Origin: an uncultured Verrucomicrobiales bacterium
Lineage (GTDB): Bacteria > Verrucomicrobiota > Verrucomicrobiia > Verrucomicrobiales > DEV007
Direction: 5' to 3'
DNA: 64,000 nt
Assembly (NCBI GenBank): GCA_937891465.1
Contig: CALAHF010000164.1
Location: forward strand, 62,001-126,000
The notes beneath the pieces were generated by a model. The model saw only the letters and a program-made list of their open reading frames with translations. It had not been told where the DNA came from and did no database searches. Numbering within the stretch: the first letter of the stretch is position 1; every line of letters begins with the position of its first letter. The position numbers and the translations under genes are program-made. This document shows, piece after piece, positions 8,537 to 16,440 of the stretch.

Positions 8537-8588
8537 TTTTCGATCCAACAGTATCCGTTCATCGAACAGACCCTGTTGGATCGTTTTA
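8537..8588 (+). repeat. Dispersed palindromic repeat, short form (copy 2b), terminator-like
   Basis: CGATCCAACAG (8541-8551) and CTGTTGGATCG (8573-8583) form a perfect 11-bp stem around GTTCATCGAAC and are followed by TTTTA on the plus strand. This copy could terminate SulP transcription. It is the best-preserved palindrome of the family in the window. Confidence 0.75.
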
Positions 8589-8644
8589 TGTACACTCGAC
8601 GCGGGAAATCATTCTTTTCGTGGTAAAATTAAATTTTATTAAGA

Positions 8645-8673
8645 TTTATGAAATTCTAATAATTTCTTATAAT
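8645..8673 (+). promoter_or_regulatory. Possible promoter for the BY-kinase gene
   Basis: A perfect TATAAT lies at 8668-8673 in an AT-rich stretch. The -35 region (TTTATG, 8645-8650, 17-base spacing) is poor. If used, transcription would start almost at the GTG at 8682, giving a nearly leaderless mRNA, or else the true start codon is further downstream. Confidence 0.35.
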
Positions 8674-8681
8674 CTTAGTGT

Positions 8682-9995
8682 GTGGATTTAAATTCCAGCG
8701 AAGTAAGGCTCCACGCTTTGGACTATTTTCAAATCGTCCGGAACCGCTTCCCGATGATCCTGCTGGTATTTTGCCTTGTATTCGTCTCGGCCGTTGCGAT
8801 CACCCATCTTATGCCCAAAAAATATCTGGGCGAAGCGTCGTTTGAGATCGTCCAGAACTCGGATGACATCCGGCTTTTCCGCAACAGCTCAAACACCGAC
8901 TGCGCGGCTCTGAATTTCATCAACACGCAATTCGAGATCATTTCAAGCCAGGGAACGATGTATCGGGTTGTTGATGAACTCAAGCTGGTCGATCGATGGA
9001 AAGACATTGGAACCCGCCAGGAAGCGACGAATCTACTGGCGGTGATTCCTCAGGACGTTGGTTTAGTGATGAACAGTCCCAACGGCCACATGGATGCGGA
9101 AGCGTATCGAATTTTGCGAACCAATCTTGAATTTGGCCGCCCCTTTCCCGGTGCCAACGTAATCACGGGAGTCAGTGGAAGTCCGGGCGAAGGAAAATCG
9201 ACGACGATTACCAATCTGGCGTATGTCACTGCGCAGGGTGGTTACACAACGCTGTTGATCGATGCCGACATGCGCCGTCCGAGTTTGCACCGAAATTTAA
9301 ATGCGCCTAACTCGCCGGGGTTGAGTAATTTTCTGGTTGGTGAAACGCCGATCGAAAATGCCGTTTTGCGGACGGAACATGAGAATCTCTGGTTTCTGCC
9401 AAGTGGCGGTTTACCAACCGATCCTGCGGGTCTCCTTAACACCAAAAAGATGTCGGACATGATCGCTGAAATGAAGCGGCGGTTTGATTTCATTTTCATC
9501 GACGCACCTCCAATTCTGGGCGCGAGCGATGCCTCTGTAATCGCTCGCGAAGCAGACATGACGATGATCATTGTCCAGCACCGTAAGCTGGCTGAGAAGA
9601 CACTCCTCCGGGTGAAACAGGGCATCGAATCAGCAGGCGGAACGATTGCCGGTGTGGTGATGAACAACGTGGACGTCCGTTCAGACAGCCAGTATTCCTA
9701 CTACACTTCGTATTACAGCTACTACGCGACTCTGCAGGGGCCGACCGTTCATTCTCCCCCTGCACAGCCGCTAGCCATTCCACAGCAGGCCTATCATCAA
9801 CCGCCGCAGACAGTCCAGCCTCAGACTCCAGCCAATGCCTTTGCATCGCCGACGCCGCATCCACAATATCCGTTTGCACCTCAGCAGCAGCCTCAGCAAC
9901 AACAACCTCAGCCGCAGCAATTCCAGCAGCAGGCCTATCAAAACCCGCAGCGGATTCAGCCTCAAGAACCGAACCGGCTGACCGATGTTTACTAA
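8682..9995 (+). CDS. Shortened Wzz/bacterial tyrosine kinase (BY-kinase) for exopolysaccharide
   Basis: The protein joins a Wzz-type chain-length domain to a BY-kinase. These normally control capsule or exopolysaccharide polymerisation at the inner membrane. Visible parts are one transmembrane helix (residues 24-42), a Wzz-like segment to about residue 118, then at once VIPQDVG and the kinase: Walker A GSPGEGKST (166-174), Walker A' LLIDADMRRP (191-200), Walker B FIFIDAPP (270-277). A Tyr cluster (SYYTSYYSYY, near 345) is the likely autophosphorylation site, followed by an 80-residue Pro/Gln-rich tail. Homologues have about 250 more residues of coiled coil and a second membrane helix before the kinase. 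Here they are missing, which creates a topology problem. The start codon is GTG. Confidence 0.85.
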   Translation: MDLNSSEVRLHALDYFQIVRNRFPMILLVFCLVFVSAVAITHLMPKKYLGEASFEIVQNSDDIRLFRNSSNTDCAALNFINTQFEIISSQGTMYRVVDELKLVDRWKDIGTRQEATNLLAVIPQDVGLVMNSPNGHMDAEAYRILRTNLEFGRPFPGANVITGVSGSPGEGKSTTITNLAYVTAQGGYTTLLIDADMRRPSLHRNLNAPNSPGLSNFLVGETPIENAVLRTEHENLWFLPSGGLPTDPAGLLNTKKMSDMIAEMKRRFDFIFIDAPPILGASDASVIAREADMTMIIVQHRKLAEKTLLRVKQGIESAGGTIAGVVMNNVDVRSDSQYSYYTSYYSYYATLQGPTVHSPPAQPLAIPQQAYHQPPQTVQPQTPANAFASPTPHPQYPFAPQQQPQQQQPQPQQFQQQAYQNPQRIQPQEPNRLTDVY

Positions 9996-10599
9996 AAACC
10001 GAATGCCCTCTTTTTTGATGAATCCACGTCTTCTTTTTCTCGCTGCCGTTTTCTCTGCGTCACTGATTGTCCCATCGAATTCATCGTTCGCGGATGAAGC
10101 AATTCTGCGGGCAGGCGATAAAATTCGCCTGCAAATCAAAGGCGTTCCCGATGAGGAAAAGAACGAGCTTGATGGCGACTACACGATCAGCGAAGACGGC
10201 ACGATCCCGCTGCCTTACATTTCCGATCCAAGGGCTGCGGGGGCAAAGCCATCGTTGCTGGCTCAAGCGATTGCCAAAGCGTATCAAGAAGCGGAAATCT
10301 ATACCAATCCTACAATCGTGATCAATTTCGGCGACGAGCGTGTTGTCCGACAAGTAACTCTTACCGGCGGCATGAAGCGAAACGGACCGGTCGAATATCG
10401 GGATGGATTGACGTTGATTCAGGCCATTTCATCCGCAGGTGGTCCCAGCGATTTTGCAAAACTGAAAGATGTCTGCCTCATTCGTGGAGGAAAATCATAC
10501 AGCTACAACGTGGAAGAACTTCTCAGAAAACCGCGAATGGACCCCGCTTTGCTTCCCGACGATTCGATTATCATTCCCGAATCAGGTCGGAAACTGTAA
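9985..10599 (+). CDS. Polysaccharide export protein (Wza/BexD family, short)
   Basis: The product belongs to the polysaccharide biosynthesis/export family, whose members form or gate the periplasmic and outer-membrane channel for exopolysaccharide. It has a signal peptide (LLFLAAVFSASLIVPSNSSFA), a Poly_export domain (ILRAGDKIRLQI, YTISEDGTIPLPYI) and an SLBB-like C-terminal part (VTLTGGMKRNGPVEYRDGLTLIQAISSAGGP). At about 200 residues it is shorter than Wza and has no lipobox. Its ATG overlaps the last codons of the BY-kinase gene by 11 bases, which suggests translational coupling. In-frame ATGs at 10003 and 10018 are alternative starts, and the one at 10018 gives the cleanest signal peptide. 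Confidence 0.88.
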   Translation: MFTKNRMPSFLMNPRLLFLAAVFSASLIVPSNSSFADEAILRAGDKIRLQIKGVPDEEKNELDGDYTISEDGTIPLPYISDPRAAGAKPSLLAQAIAKAYQEAEIYTNPTIVINFGDERVVRQVTLTGGMKRNGPVEYRDGLTLIQAISSAGGPSDFAKLKDVCLIRGGKSYSYNVEELLRKPRMDPALLPDDSIIIPESGRKL

Positions 10600-11181
10600 T
10601 CACCACTCGGTGATAACACCGCGATTTTTGCGGATGTAATTCCATCCGGACAAAATCGTGAGCGCCAGACTGAGATAAATCAGAATCTGGCCGAGAACTG
10701 CCACTGAGGTGATTTTCCAGTCGAAAAACGGTGTGAGCCAGCCGAAAAGCGGTTCGCTGGCGGCGAGGGCGAGGAGAAAATAAAGAACGGTGATGATTTG
10801 CCAGACCGTCTTATGCTTACCCAAATTCTCAGCAGCGAGCACTTTTCCTTCCGCGGCGGCAACCAGTCGAAGACCCGTCATGAGAAATTCGCGCGCCAAA
10901 ATCGCTACGACGACCCATCCGGGCATCATATCGAGTTCTACGAGCAACACGAAGCCACCGCACATCAGAACTTTGTCCGCCAGAGGATCCATCAGCTTTC
11001 CGAAATCAGTGATTAAATTGTGCTTTCGAGCAATATAGCCATCAAGAAAATCAGTAATCGAAGCAATCACAAACAAGATGAAAGCGATCGAAAATCGATG
11101 CTCCATTTGTGATGACATGACCCCAACGAAAACAAATGTCAGGATCAGACGAAGGACGGTGAGTTGATTGGGCAGATTCAC
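10600..11181 (-). CDS. pgsA: CDP-diacylglycerol-glycerol-3-phosphate 3-phosphatidyltransferase
   Basis: PgsA makes phosphatidylglycerophosphate, the committed step to phosphatidylglycerol, in the inner membrane. The 193-residue product has the CDP-alcohol phosphotransferase signature D(x)2DG(x)2AR(x)8G(x)3D(x)3D, visible from DFLDGYIARKH to GKLMDPLADK at about residues 43-69. It has five or six hydrophobic helices and the N-terminal NLPNQLTVLRL typical of PgsA. The start is GTG, and this codon lies inside the end of a palindromic repeat (TTCGTGAAT). The stop codon abuts the stop of the convergent export gene. Confidence 0.94.
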   Translation of the reverse strand: MNLPNQLTVLRLILTFVFVGVMSSQMEHRFSIAFILFVIASITDFLDGYIARKHNLITDFGKLMDPLADKVLMCGGFVLLVELDMMPGWVVVAILAREFLMTGLRLVAAAEGKVLAAENLGKHKTVWQIITVLYFLLALAASEPLFGWLTPFFDWKITSVAVLGQILIYLSLALTILSGWNYIRKNRGVITEW

Positions 11182-11228
11182 GAATCAACAGGGTTGGGTT
11201 GATGGACAGATAGTAATGGATCGTTGAA
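11177..11228. repeat. Dispersed palindromic repeat, short form (copy 3)
   Basis: The left arm CACGAATCAACAGGGTTGG is well preserved, while the centre and right arm (GATGGACAG, GGATCGTTGAAA) are degenerate. Its left end supplies the GTG start codon of pgsA on the minus strand. The right end lies 22 bases from the stop of the next gene. Confidence 0.7.
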
Positions 11229-11250
11229 ACAACCTGAACGCTTTCGTAGC

Positions 11251-12132
11251 CTATTCAAACGCAATTCCAAATTCGAACGCGACCTTTTCGACAAATTCGC
11301 GGTGGCGCTTCGGGACATAATACCTCCAGCGGCTCAAATATTCGTGAAAAGAATCATCGGGAAAAGATTCGTCGACATTCAACCACGCAATGGTTTCCCA
11401 TCCCGCAGGGTATTCTTCGAAAAGCGGCAGCAGCTTGATCGCGACGACATTGTTCAATTCACGCTGCCCTTGAGATTTTCGAAGCCGCATTTCCTTAACG
11501 GCAAACCATTCTGAAAGCGGCCGACGAGTTTGCAAAGCGGCGGAATCGATCCGGTCCTGCGCGTACTTGGTCAAGTTCACGCTGTAACTTTTCCAATTCG
11601 AAAACGGAGGGTCGGTTTCCCATGTTTTACCCATTTCACGCAAAACAAATAGTGAAGCAGCTTCGCAGAGGCTTTCTTCAAACCAGCCGTTGGGATTTTC
11701 GTCTTCGCGATAATTGCTGAGCACGTGGCAAAGCTCGTGGGCAAACTGAAAACTGCACTGCGCCCAGAATCGATTGCCCGTATTGAGTTTCACGGTGTAA
11801 CCGCCCTTTGAGTCGCGATCATAAAGGGTAATCGGCCCGCCTTTGGCATGAACGGTGATGGGTTCAACAAACCGACCCGGAAAATGCTTCATCAATTCTG
11901 CTCCGGCACTGTCGAGGACGGCCTGGACATCGCGAACTTCGGCCTGCCAGACCGTTTTATCTTCAGAAAGACGGATTTTTAAAACGGAGTTTTCAAGTGA
12001 CTCGGAGGTTGGTTCAGCAGCCGGAGGCTCAGCCACGACGGGGGGTGCGGGATCCGATTTCGGAGTTGGTTGGTCACAACCGCAGACCAAAAACAGGGCG
12101 AGCAAAATGCAGGTGCTTGAGATTCGCTTCAT
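11251..12132 (-). CDS. Lipoprotein with gluzincin-type metallopeptidase motif
   Basis: The 293-residue product has a lipoprotein signal (CILLALFLVCGC, Cys at about residue 19) and a Pro/Ala-rich linker to about residue 45. The globular domain contains HELCH at about residue 131, fitting HExxH, and WFEESLCEAAS about 20 residues later, which could give the third zinc ligand Glu of gluzincins. The second half is helical. It is probably a zinc peptidase facing the periplasm. I do not recognise a named family. It is transcribed in the same direction as pgsA, with a palindromic repeat between them. Confidence 0.78.
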   Translation of the reverse strand: MKRISSTCILLALFLVCGCDQPTPKSDPAPPVVAEPPAAEPTSESLENSVLKIRLSEDKTVWQAEVRDVQAVLDSAGAELMKHFPGRFVEPITVHAKGGPITLYDRDSKGGYTVKLNTGNRFWAQCSFQFAHELCHVLSNYREDENPNGWFEESLCEAASLFVLREMGKTWETDPPFSNWKSYSVNLTKYAQDRIDSAALQTRRPLSEWFAVKEMRLRKSQGQRELNNVVAIKLLPLFEEYPAGWETIAWLNVDESFPDDSFHEYLSRWRYYVPKRHREFVEKVAFEFGIAFE

Positions 12133-12155
12133 CTGCGACGAATCTGGTTGGCATC

Positions 12156-12725
12156 ATGCCGGATTCCAATCCTAAATTTCTCAAACCGTGCGTTTTTTTT
12201 GATCGCGACGGCGTTGTCAATCAGTCACCCGGCCCGGGATACGTTCTCAGATGGGAGGATTTCCATTTCAATCCCGGATTCATCGATGCTTTCAAAACGG
12301 TGAAAGCAAATGGCTACCTCGCCGTCATAATTACCAGCCAAAAGGGCGTTGGGAAGGGCCTGATGCCACTTTCCGAGCTGAATCGGATTCACGAAAACAT
12401 GCAGCAATTCATCGAAAGCGAAACGGGTGAACGATTTGACGGAATTTTTGCATTTACTGGACTGCCCGATTGCCCCCATCAACCGAAGCCCAACCCCGAA
12501 ATGATTTTTGCGGCTCAAACCGCGCTGAGCCTTGATTTAAAAGCCTCCTGGATGATCGGAGATGCCGATCGCGACATTCTGATGGGCAAAGCAGCGGGAC
12601 TTGGCGGAACTATTCGCATCAAAACTGACAAGCCAATAGACCCTGAAGCAATTGCTAATCATACACTTACCAATATAATCGACCTATCTAATATTCTCAC
12701 CGACAAACTCAGTGCTGGAAATTAG
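12156..12725 (+). CDS. HAD-superfamily (HAD-IIIA) phosphatase, GmhB/HisB-like
   Basis: The 189-residue product carries HAD motif I (CVFFDRDGVVNQSPG, two catalytic Asp), motif II (ITSQKG), the Lys of motif III (QPKPNPEM) and motif IV (WMIGDADRDILMGKAAG). This is the layout of D,D-heptose 1,7-bisphosphate phosphatase (GmhB) and histidinol phosphatase. GmhB usually has a zinc loop with three Cys and one His. Here only Cys-Pro-His remains (DCPHQPK), so the zinc site is probably absent and the substrate is uncertain. The start at ATG 12156 gives the normal short N-terminus. Possible roles are LPS heptose or another sugar phosphate. Confidence 0.82.
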   Translation: MPDSNPKFLKPCVFFDRDGVVNQSPGPGYVLRWEDFHFNPGFIDAFKTVKANGYLAVIITSQKGVGKGLMPLSELNRIHENMQQFIESETGERFDGIFAFTGLPDCPHQPKPNPEMIFAAQTALSLDLKASWMIGDADRDILMGKAAGLGGTIRIKTDKPIDPEAIANHTLTNIIDLSNILTDKLSAGN

Positions 12726-12779
12726 CATTATGGTGAATACATTAGTTCTCCTTAGTCCCCACCCAATCCTTAATTTTTC

Positions 12780-14093
12780 ATGGCACGCGCCTCAAACCTC
12801 ACCATGTGTTCTTTCTGCGGAAAGAGTCACGCCGAAGTCAAAAAATTGATCGCCGGCCCCGGCGTCTACATTTGCGACGGTTGCATCAATGTTTGCCGTG
12901 GTATTCTTGAAAAAGAGCTGAATGAAATCGAAGAAGAAGTTCCCGGCACTGGCGCGTTCAAAGTACCCCGTCCGAAAGAACTCTGCGAATTGCTCGACCA
13001 GCACGTCATCGGTCAGGAGCACGCTAAAAAGGTGCTCTCCGTAGCGGTTCACAACCATTACAAACGCGTTCAGCAATTCACTTCGACCGGCAAGTTGCGT
13101 TCGAGCGATCGTTTTGCTGAATACGAAGAAGTGGAGATCGAGAAGAGTAACATTTTGCTGATTGGACCCACCGGTTCAGGAAAAACGCTTCTCGCCAAGA
13201 CGCTTGCGAAAGTCCTCGACGTTCCTTTTTGCATCGCTGATGCGACCACCCTGACAGAAGCGGGTTACGTCGGCGAAGATGTTGAAAACATCGTGCTCCG
13301 CCTCCTGCAGTCAGCGGACTACGACGTGAAGCGTGCCGAGATGGGTATTATTTACATCGATGAGATCGATAAAATTGGCCGCAAAACTGAGAACGTCAGC
13401 ATTACCCGCGATGTTTCCGGCGAAGGTGTTCAGCAGGCATTGTTAAAAATCCTTGAAGGCTCTACGTGCAATGTTCCACCACAAGGTGGCCGCAAACACC
13501 CGCAGCAGGAATACATTCAGGTGAACACTGAGAAGATTCTTTTTGTTGTCGGTGGTGCTTTTGTTGGACTCGATGAAATCATTTCCCGCCGCGTGGGTAA
13601 AAAAGTGCTCGGATTCAGCGAGGAAAAATCCACTGAAGCAACAGAGGATGAACTCGAGAAGCACCTCCGCAACGTGACGCCGGAAGACCTTCACGGATTT
13701 GGTTTGATCCCCGAATTCATCGGGCGTCTTCCCGTTGTTTCGTCACTTCGCCACCTGACTCGCGAAGAGCTCATCGAAGTTCTCACCGAGCCAAAGAACG
13801 CGATGGTCAAGCAATACGGCAAGCTCATGGCGATGGACGGTGTCGATCTCCAAATTGAGCAGGACGGCCTCGAAGCCATGGCCGAAGAAGCTATCGGACG
13901 CGGAACCGGCGCGCGTGCGCTGCGTTCTATTTTCGAGAAACTCATGCTTGAGGTGATGTTTGAATCTCCAAGTGCTGAGAAAATGTCCCGTGTTGTTGTA
14001 AACCGCGAAATCGTCGAAGGCCTTCGCCCGGCAACGATTGAAGTGATCGAAGAAAAACCGGTCGCCAAGGAGTCCAAGAAGACAGCTGCTTAA
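12780..14093 (+). CDS. clpX: ClpXP protease ATPase subunit ClpX
   Basis: ClpX is the AAA+ unfoldase that feeds substrates to the ClpP peptidase in the cytoplasm. The 437-residue product has the N-terminal zinc domain with four Cys ([17 protein letters not shown], then [10 protein letters not shown]). It also has Walker [18 protein letters not shown] (about residue 124), Walker [11 protein letters not shown], the pore-1 loop region after [18 protein letters not shown], sensor 1, and the sensor-2 motif [10 protein letters not shown]. The usual ClpP-binding IGF loop reads LGF here ([10 protein letters not shown]). clpP is not adjacent. A short basic tail follows the conserved domain. Confidence 0.97.
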   Translation: MARASNLTMCSFCGKSHAEVKKLIAGPGVYICDGCINVCRGILEKELNEIEEEVPGTGAFKVPRPKELCELLDQHVIGQEHAKKVLSVAVHNHYKRVQQFTSTGKLRSSDRFAEYEEVEIEKSNILLIGPTGSGKTLLAKTLAKVLDVPFCIADATTLTEAGYVGEDVENIVLRLLQSADYDVKRAEMGIIYIDEIDKIGRKTENVSITRDVSGEGVQQALLKILEGSTCNVPPQGGRKHPQQEYIQVNTEKILFVVGGAFVGLDEIISRRVGKKVLGFSEEKSTEATEDELEKHLRNVTPEDLHGFGLIPEFIGRLPVVSSLRHLTREELIEVLTEPKNAMVKQYGKLMAMDGVDLQIEQDGLEAMAEEAIGRGTGARALRSIFEKLMLEVMFESPSAEKMSRVVVNREIVEGLRPATIEVIEEKPVAKESKKTAA

Positions 14094-14466
14094 TCTGGCG
14101 TTTCTACACAAACGGTCGTTTTCGCGGCTCACCTATTTTCCCGAATGGGTGCTTGTTTTTGCAAGCGCCTCTTCTGCGTTCCAGGCTTAGCTCCGCCCCA
14201 GCGCACTTGAATAGTGTTTCGATTCGGAAAATTTAACTCTTAGTGAGTTAATGAGATTTCAAGCCGCTTAGAAGGTTCAGCTTTCAAAAAAATAGGGTTT
14301 TGGCGTAAGCGCTCCGAATTCGAAAAAGATTCAGGCCTCCAATTATCCGGAGTGAATCAGCACGGCAATTGATGACCACGCTTGCCCCTGCTGCATGCGC
14401 CATTCTTGAGAATTAGATAATTTTTGCAGCAGAACTCAAATTTTACTCAGTAACATTTTTTCTAAA
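14094..14466. other. 373-base gap after clpX without a recognisable gene
   Basis: No convincing reading frame is seen on either strand. It holds a terminator-like hairpin (14148-14169), a small hairpin AACTC-TTAGT-GAGTT and an AT-rich stretch near the right end that may carry the promoter of the following gene. Confidence 0.6.
14148..14169 (+). terminator. Possible terminator of clpX
   Basis: GGTGCTTG (14148-14155) pairs with CAAGCGCC (14162-14169) with one G-U wobble around the loop TTTTTG. The following bases are only moderately T-rich (TCTTCT). It lies 55 bases after the clpX stop. Confidence 0.45.
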
Positions 14467-15208
14467 ATGTATCTGAAAGCTGCCCTCAACTGGGAACCAA
14501 TCGTTGCGATAAGACCAGCTCAATTTGGCCGGAGTCTTATCGCAATAACGTTCGGGCTCTCTTTCAACGCCTCTATTTCCGCTCAGGAAACGGTTACAGC
14601 ACCATCTCCCGCTGTCGTGACAACAACTCCGGTTGAATCAACCACTCCGCCTGTACCTGCAGCCACCACGACCGAAGCCAATTCGTTAAGCGACGCTGAA
14701 ATTCTTGAGCGACTTCCGAAGCTTCCAACGGCTCAACTTCAAAATTTGCTCAGCGTTTATGCCCGGTTGAAGAATGATCAGATGTCCGATTCGATTATGG
14801 CTGAATTGAATCGTCGCGCCCCCGGGTCAATCACAGCCGAAATGACTCGATCCATGCGGAATGAAGCGCTGGGTATTGATAACGCCTCCCCGAATCCCTA
14901 CGAAGTGGAAGAAACTCAAATCGATGTTCTCACGACTCGAAAGCAATACGCCGAAACGATTGCTATAATGGAACAACTGCGTATTCAAAAGCTGGGCGGG
15001 CGGTATTTTCCCTTAGAAGGCAGCGCAATTGCAGGCAAATTATTTGATGGAAACGACCGAGCCTGATTTCGAAGGCTGGACCTTTATGGGCGATATCCAC
15101 CGCATGCTTGGGAACACAACCATGGCAGGCGCTTCATATAAAAGGGCTTTGGAATATCTCAAAACATCGCTCACTTCCGACGAAGACATTGTTCAATCGA
15201 ATCAATAG
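14467..15208 (+). pseudogene. Exported TPR-like protein, frameshifted near its 3' end
   Basis: The first frame encodes 199 residues: a signal-like hydrophobic segment ending SISAQE (about residue 40), a Thr/Pro-rich linker, and helical repeats (SDAEILERLPKLPTAQLQNLL, QYAETIAIMEQLR). It stops at 15066. The next frame over, open from ATG 15047 to TAG 15206-15208, continues the same kind of protein (PDFEGWTFMGDIHRMLGNT, then SYKRALEYLKTSL), which is a clear TPR unit. One extra base near GGAAAC (15049-15054) would explain the switch. Either the gene is frameshifted or the short second frame is coupled by overlap. A perfect 12-bp inverted repeat lies inside the first 80 bases. Confidence 0.7.
14504..14545. 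other. Perfect 12-bp inverted repeat inside the start of the TPR gene
   Basis: TTGCGATAAGAC (14504-14515) and GTCTTATCGCAA (14534-14545) match perfectly across an 18-base loop. It begins 38 bases after the ATG and overlaps the segment encoding the signal peptide, so an mRNA hairpin here would be placed to affect early translation. Confidence 0.75.
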
Positions 15209-15236
15209 CCGAGACAACTCGCACCAAAATCGCTGG

Positions 15237-15485
15237 TCAGTCGCAGTGCGGACGATCGTCATCCTCTCCACCATCGTGCCCCACCGCCCGCTTCACTTTT
15301 CCACCGTATCGAAGCGTGAAAAAATTAAGGGCGCTGAGCACAGTCGCCACCTCCCATTGACTATGCGCTGCCGCCATTCCAATGGCTCCGGCACTCCAAA
15401 CACTCGCAGCAGTCACCATTCCCCGGACGGTTCCTTTCGTTTTTAAAATTGCGCCGCCACCGAGAAACCCGAGTCCGCCAATCAA
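15237..15485 (-). pseudogene. C-terminal remnant of an MgtC/SapB-family membrane protein
   Basis: The visible product begins IGGLGFLGGGAILKTKGTVR and continues GMVTAASVWSAGAIGMAAA. This is the highly conserved second half of the MgtC/SapB domain. The usual first part (conserved E-R and RTHALV motifs, about 70 residues and two membrane helices) is missing. Upstream the frame runs into a degenerate palindromic repeat and the end of the DUF58 gene, with no MgtC sequence. The 5' part was probably lost by deletion at the repeat. A TTG at 15485 would be the only start, so a functional protein is unlikely. Confidence 0.75.
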
Positions 15486-15528
15486 CCCTATTCGATCGTT
15501 CAGCCTCGATTGATCGCTCGAATAGGAG
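15480..15528. repeat. Dispersed palindromic repeat, short form, degenerate (copy 4)
   Basis: AATCAACCCTATTCGATCGT at the left matches the repeat end found inside pbpC. The right arm (CTCGAATAGGAGCC) is decayed. It covers the last codons and stop of the DUF58 gene and the truncated start of the mgtC remnant. Confidence 0.5.
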
Positions 15529-16426
15529 CCGTCGATTTTCGACGGCCCTGAACAAAATCAAACAGCGCCAGTTCCATGGGCTGATCCGTTCGGACCACAT
15601 AATGCTCGGCCCGATTCCGCTCGCAGACTTGGTGAATTGAATCGAGGTGCGCGTTCAGATTTTTCTGATACCCAGCACGCGCGGCATCCGGATCGATGTA
15701 GAGATCTTTGCCAGATTCCGAATCCCTAAAGTGGGTAGCCTTTGAAAATGTAAAATCGATCTCCGCTGGATCGAGCGTTTGAAAAACAACCAGGTCGTGA
15801 CCAGCAGCGGCCAGGTAACCGAGATGTTTTTCAAGCATCTCTGTTGGTGCAAGCAAATCGGAAATCAGAACGAGCAGGCTTCGTTTCCGAATGATCTCAA
15901 AAATTCGTTTCAAAGGCGCAGCCAAATCCGTCCCCGTTCCCTTTTCGGCATTCGAAAGCTGAAGCATCATCCGGCGAAGATGCCCGGGCCGATTTCGAGG
16001 TGGTATATGCTGATCGACTTTGTCATCAAACGTCGTCAGGCCAACTGCATCGCCCTGCCCCATCATGAAATGCGCCAGCGTTGCTGCGAGCGTCGACGCG
16101 TATTCCGCTTTGGAAAACTCACCCGATCCGTAGCTCATCGACTTGCTCTGATCGACCATCAAACAGCACCGCAAATTCGTTTCGTCCTCGAATTTTTTGA
16201 TATAAACACGGTCACTCCGCGCCACCACTTTCCAGTCGATAAATCGAGGATCGTCACCCTTCGTGTATTGACGGTATTCGCTGAACTCCACCGAAAAACC
16301 ATGATACGGCGATTTGTGAATCCCTTTCCAAAAACCCTCCATCACAACACGAGCACGCAGCTCAAGCGATTTGATTCGCATGAGCGCAGCAGGATCGATG
16401 TAGTTGGTTTTGGAATCAGACATCAC
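15500..16426 (-). CDS. DUF58 (von Willebrand-like) protein of the MoxR cluster
   Basis: The 308-residue product has the N-terminal half-motif YHGFSVEFSEYRQYTKGDDPRFIDWKVVARSDRVYIKKFE, the DUF58 hallmark, and a vWA-like fold from LMVDQSKSMSYGSG with a MIDAS-type DxSxS at about residues 92-96. Proteins of this family act next to MoxR ATPases, which are thought to serve as chaperones for metal-ion insertion or complex assembly. The gene starts 14 bases after moxR and is clearly in the same minus-strand operon (DUF4159, moxR, DUF58). Its last 10 codons lie in a degenerate palindromic repeat, so the C-terminus may be repeat-derived. Confidence 0.9.
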   Translation of the reverse strand: MMSDSKTNYIDPAALMRIKSLELRARVVMEGFWKGIHKSPYHGFSVEFSEYRQYTKGDDPRFIDWKVVARSDRVYIKKFEDETNLRCCLMVDQSKSMSYGSGEFSKAEYASTLAATLAHFMMGQGDAVGLTTFDDKVDQHIPPRNRPGHLRRMMLQLSNAEKGTGTDLAAPLKRIFEIIRKRSLLVLISDLLAPTEMLEKHLGYLAAAGHDLVVFQTLDPAEIDFTFSKATHFRDSESGKDLYIDPDAARAGYQKNLNAHLDSIHQVCERNRAEHYVVRTDQPMELALFDFVQGRRKSTAPIRAINRG

Positions 16427-16440
16427 TCAAAAATTTCTGA

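Noticed and set aside
14281-14300. AAATAGGGTTTTGG downstream of clpX looks like one repeat arm.
   Set aside because: No second arm, centre or TACGA end is present, so it is not counted as a copy.
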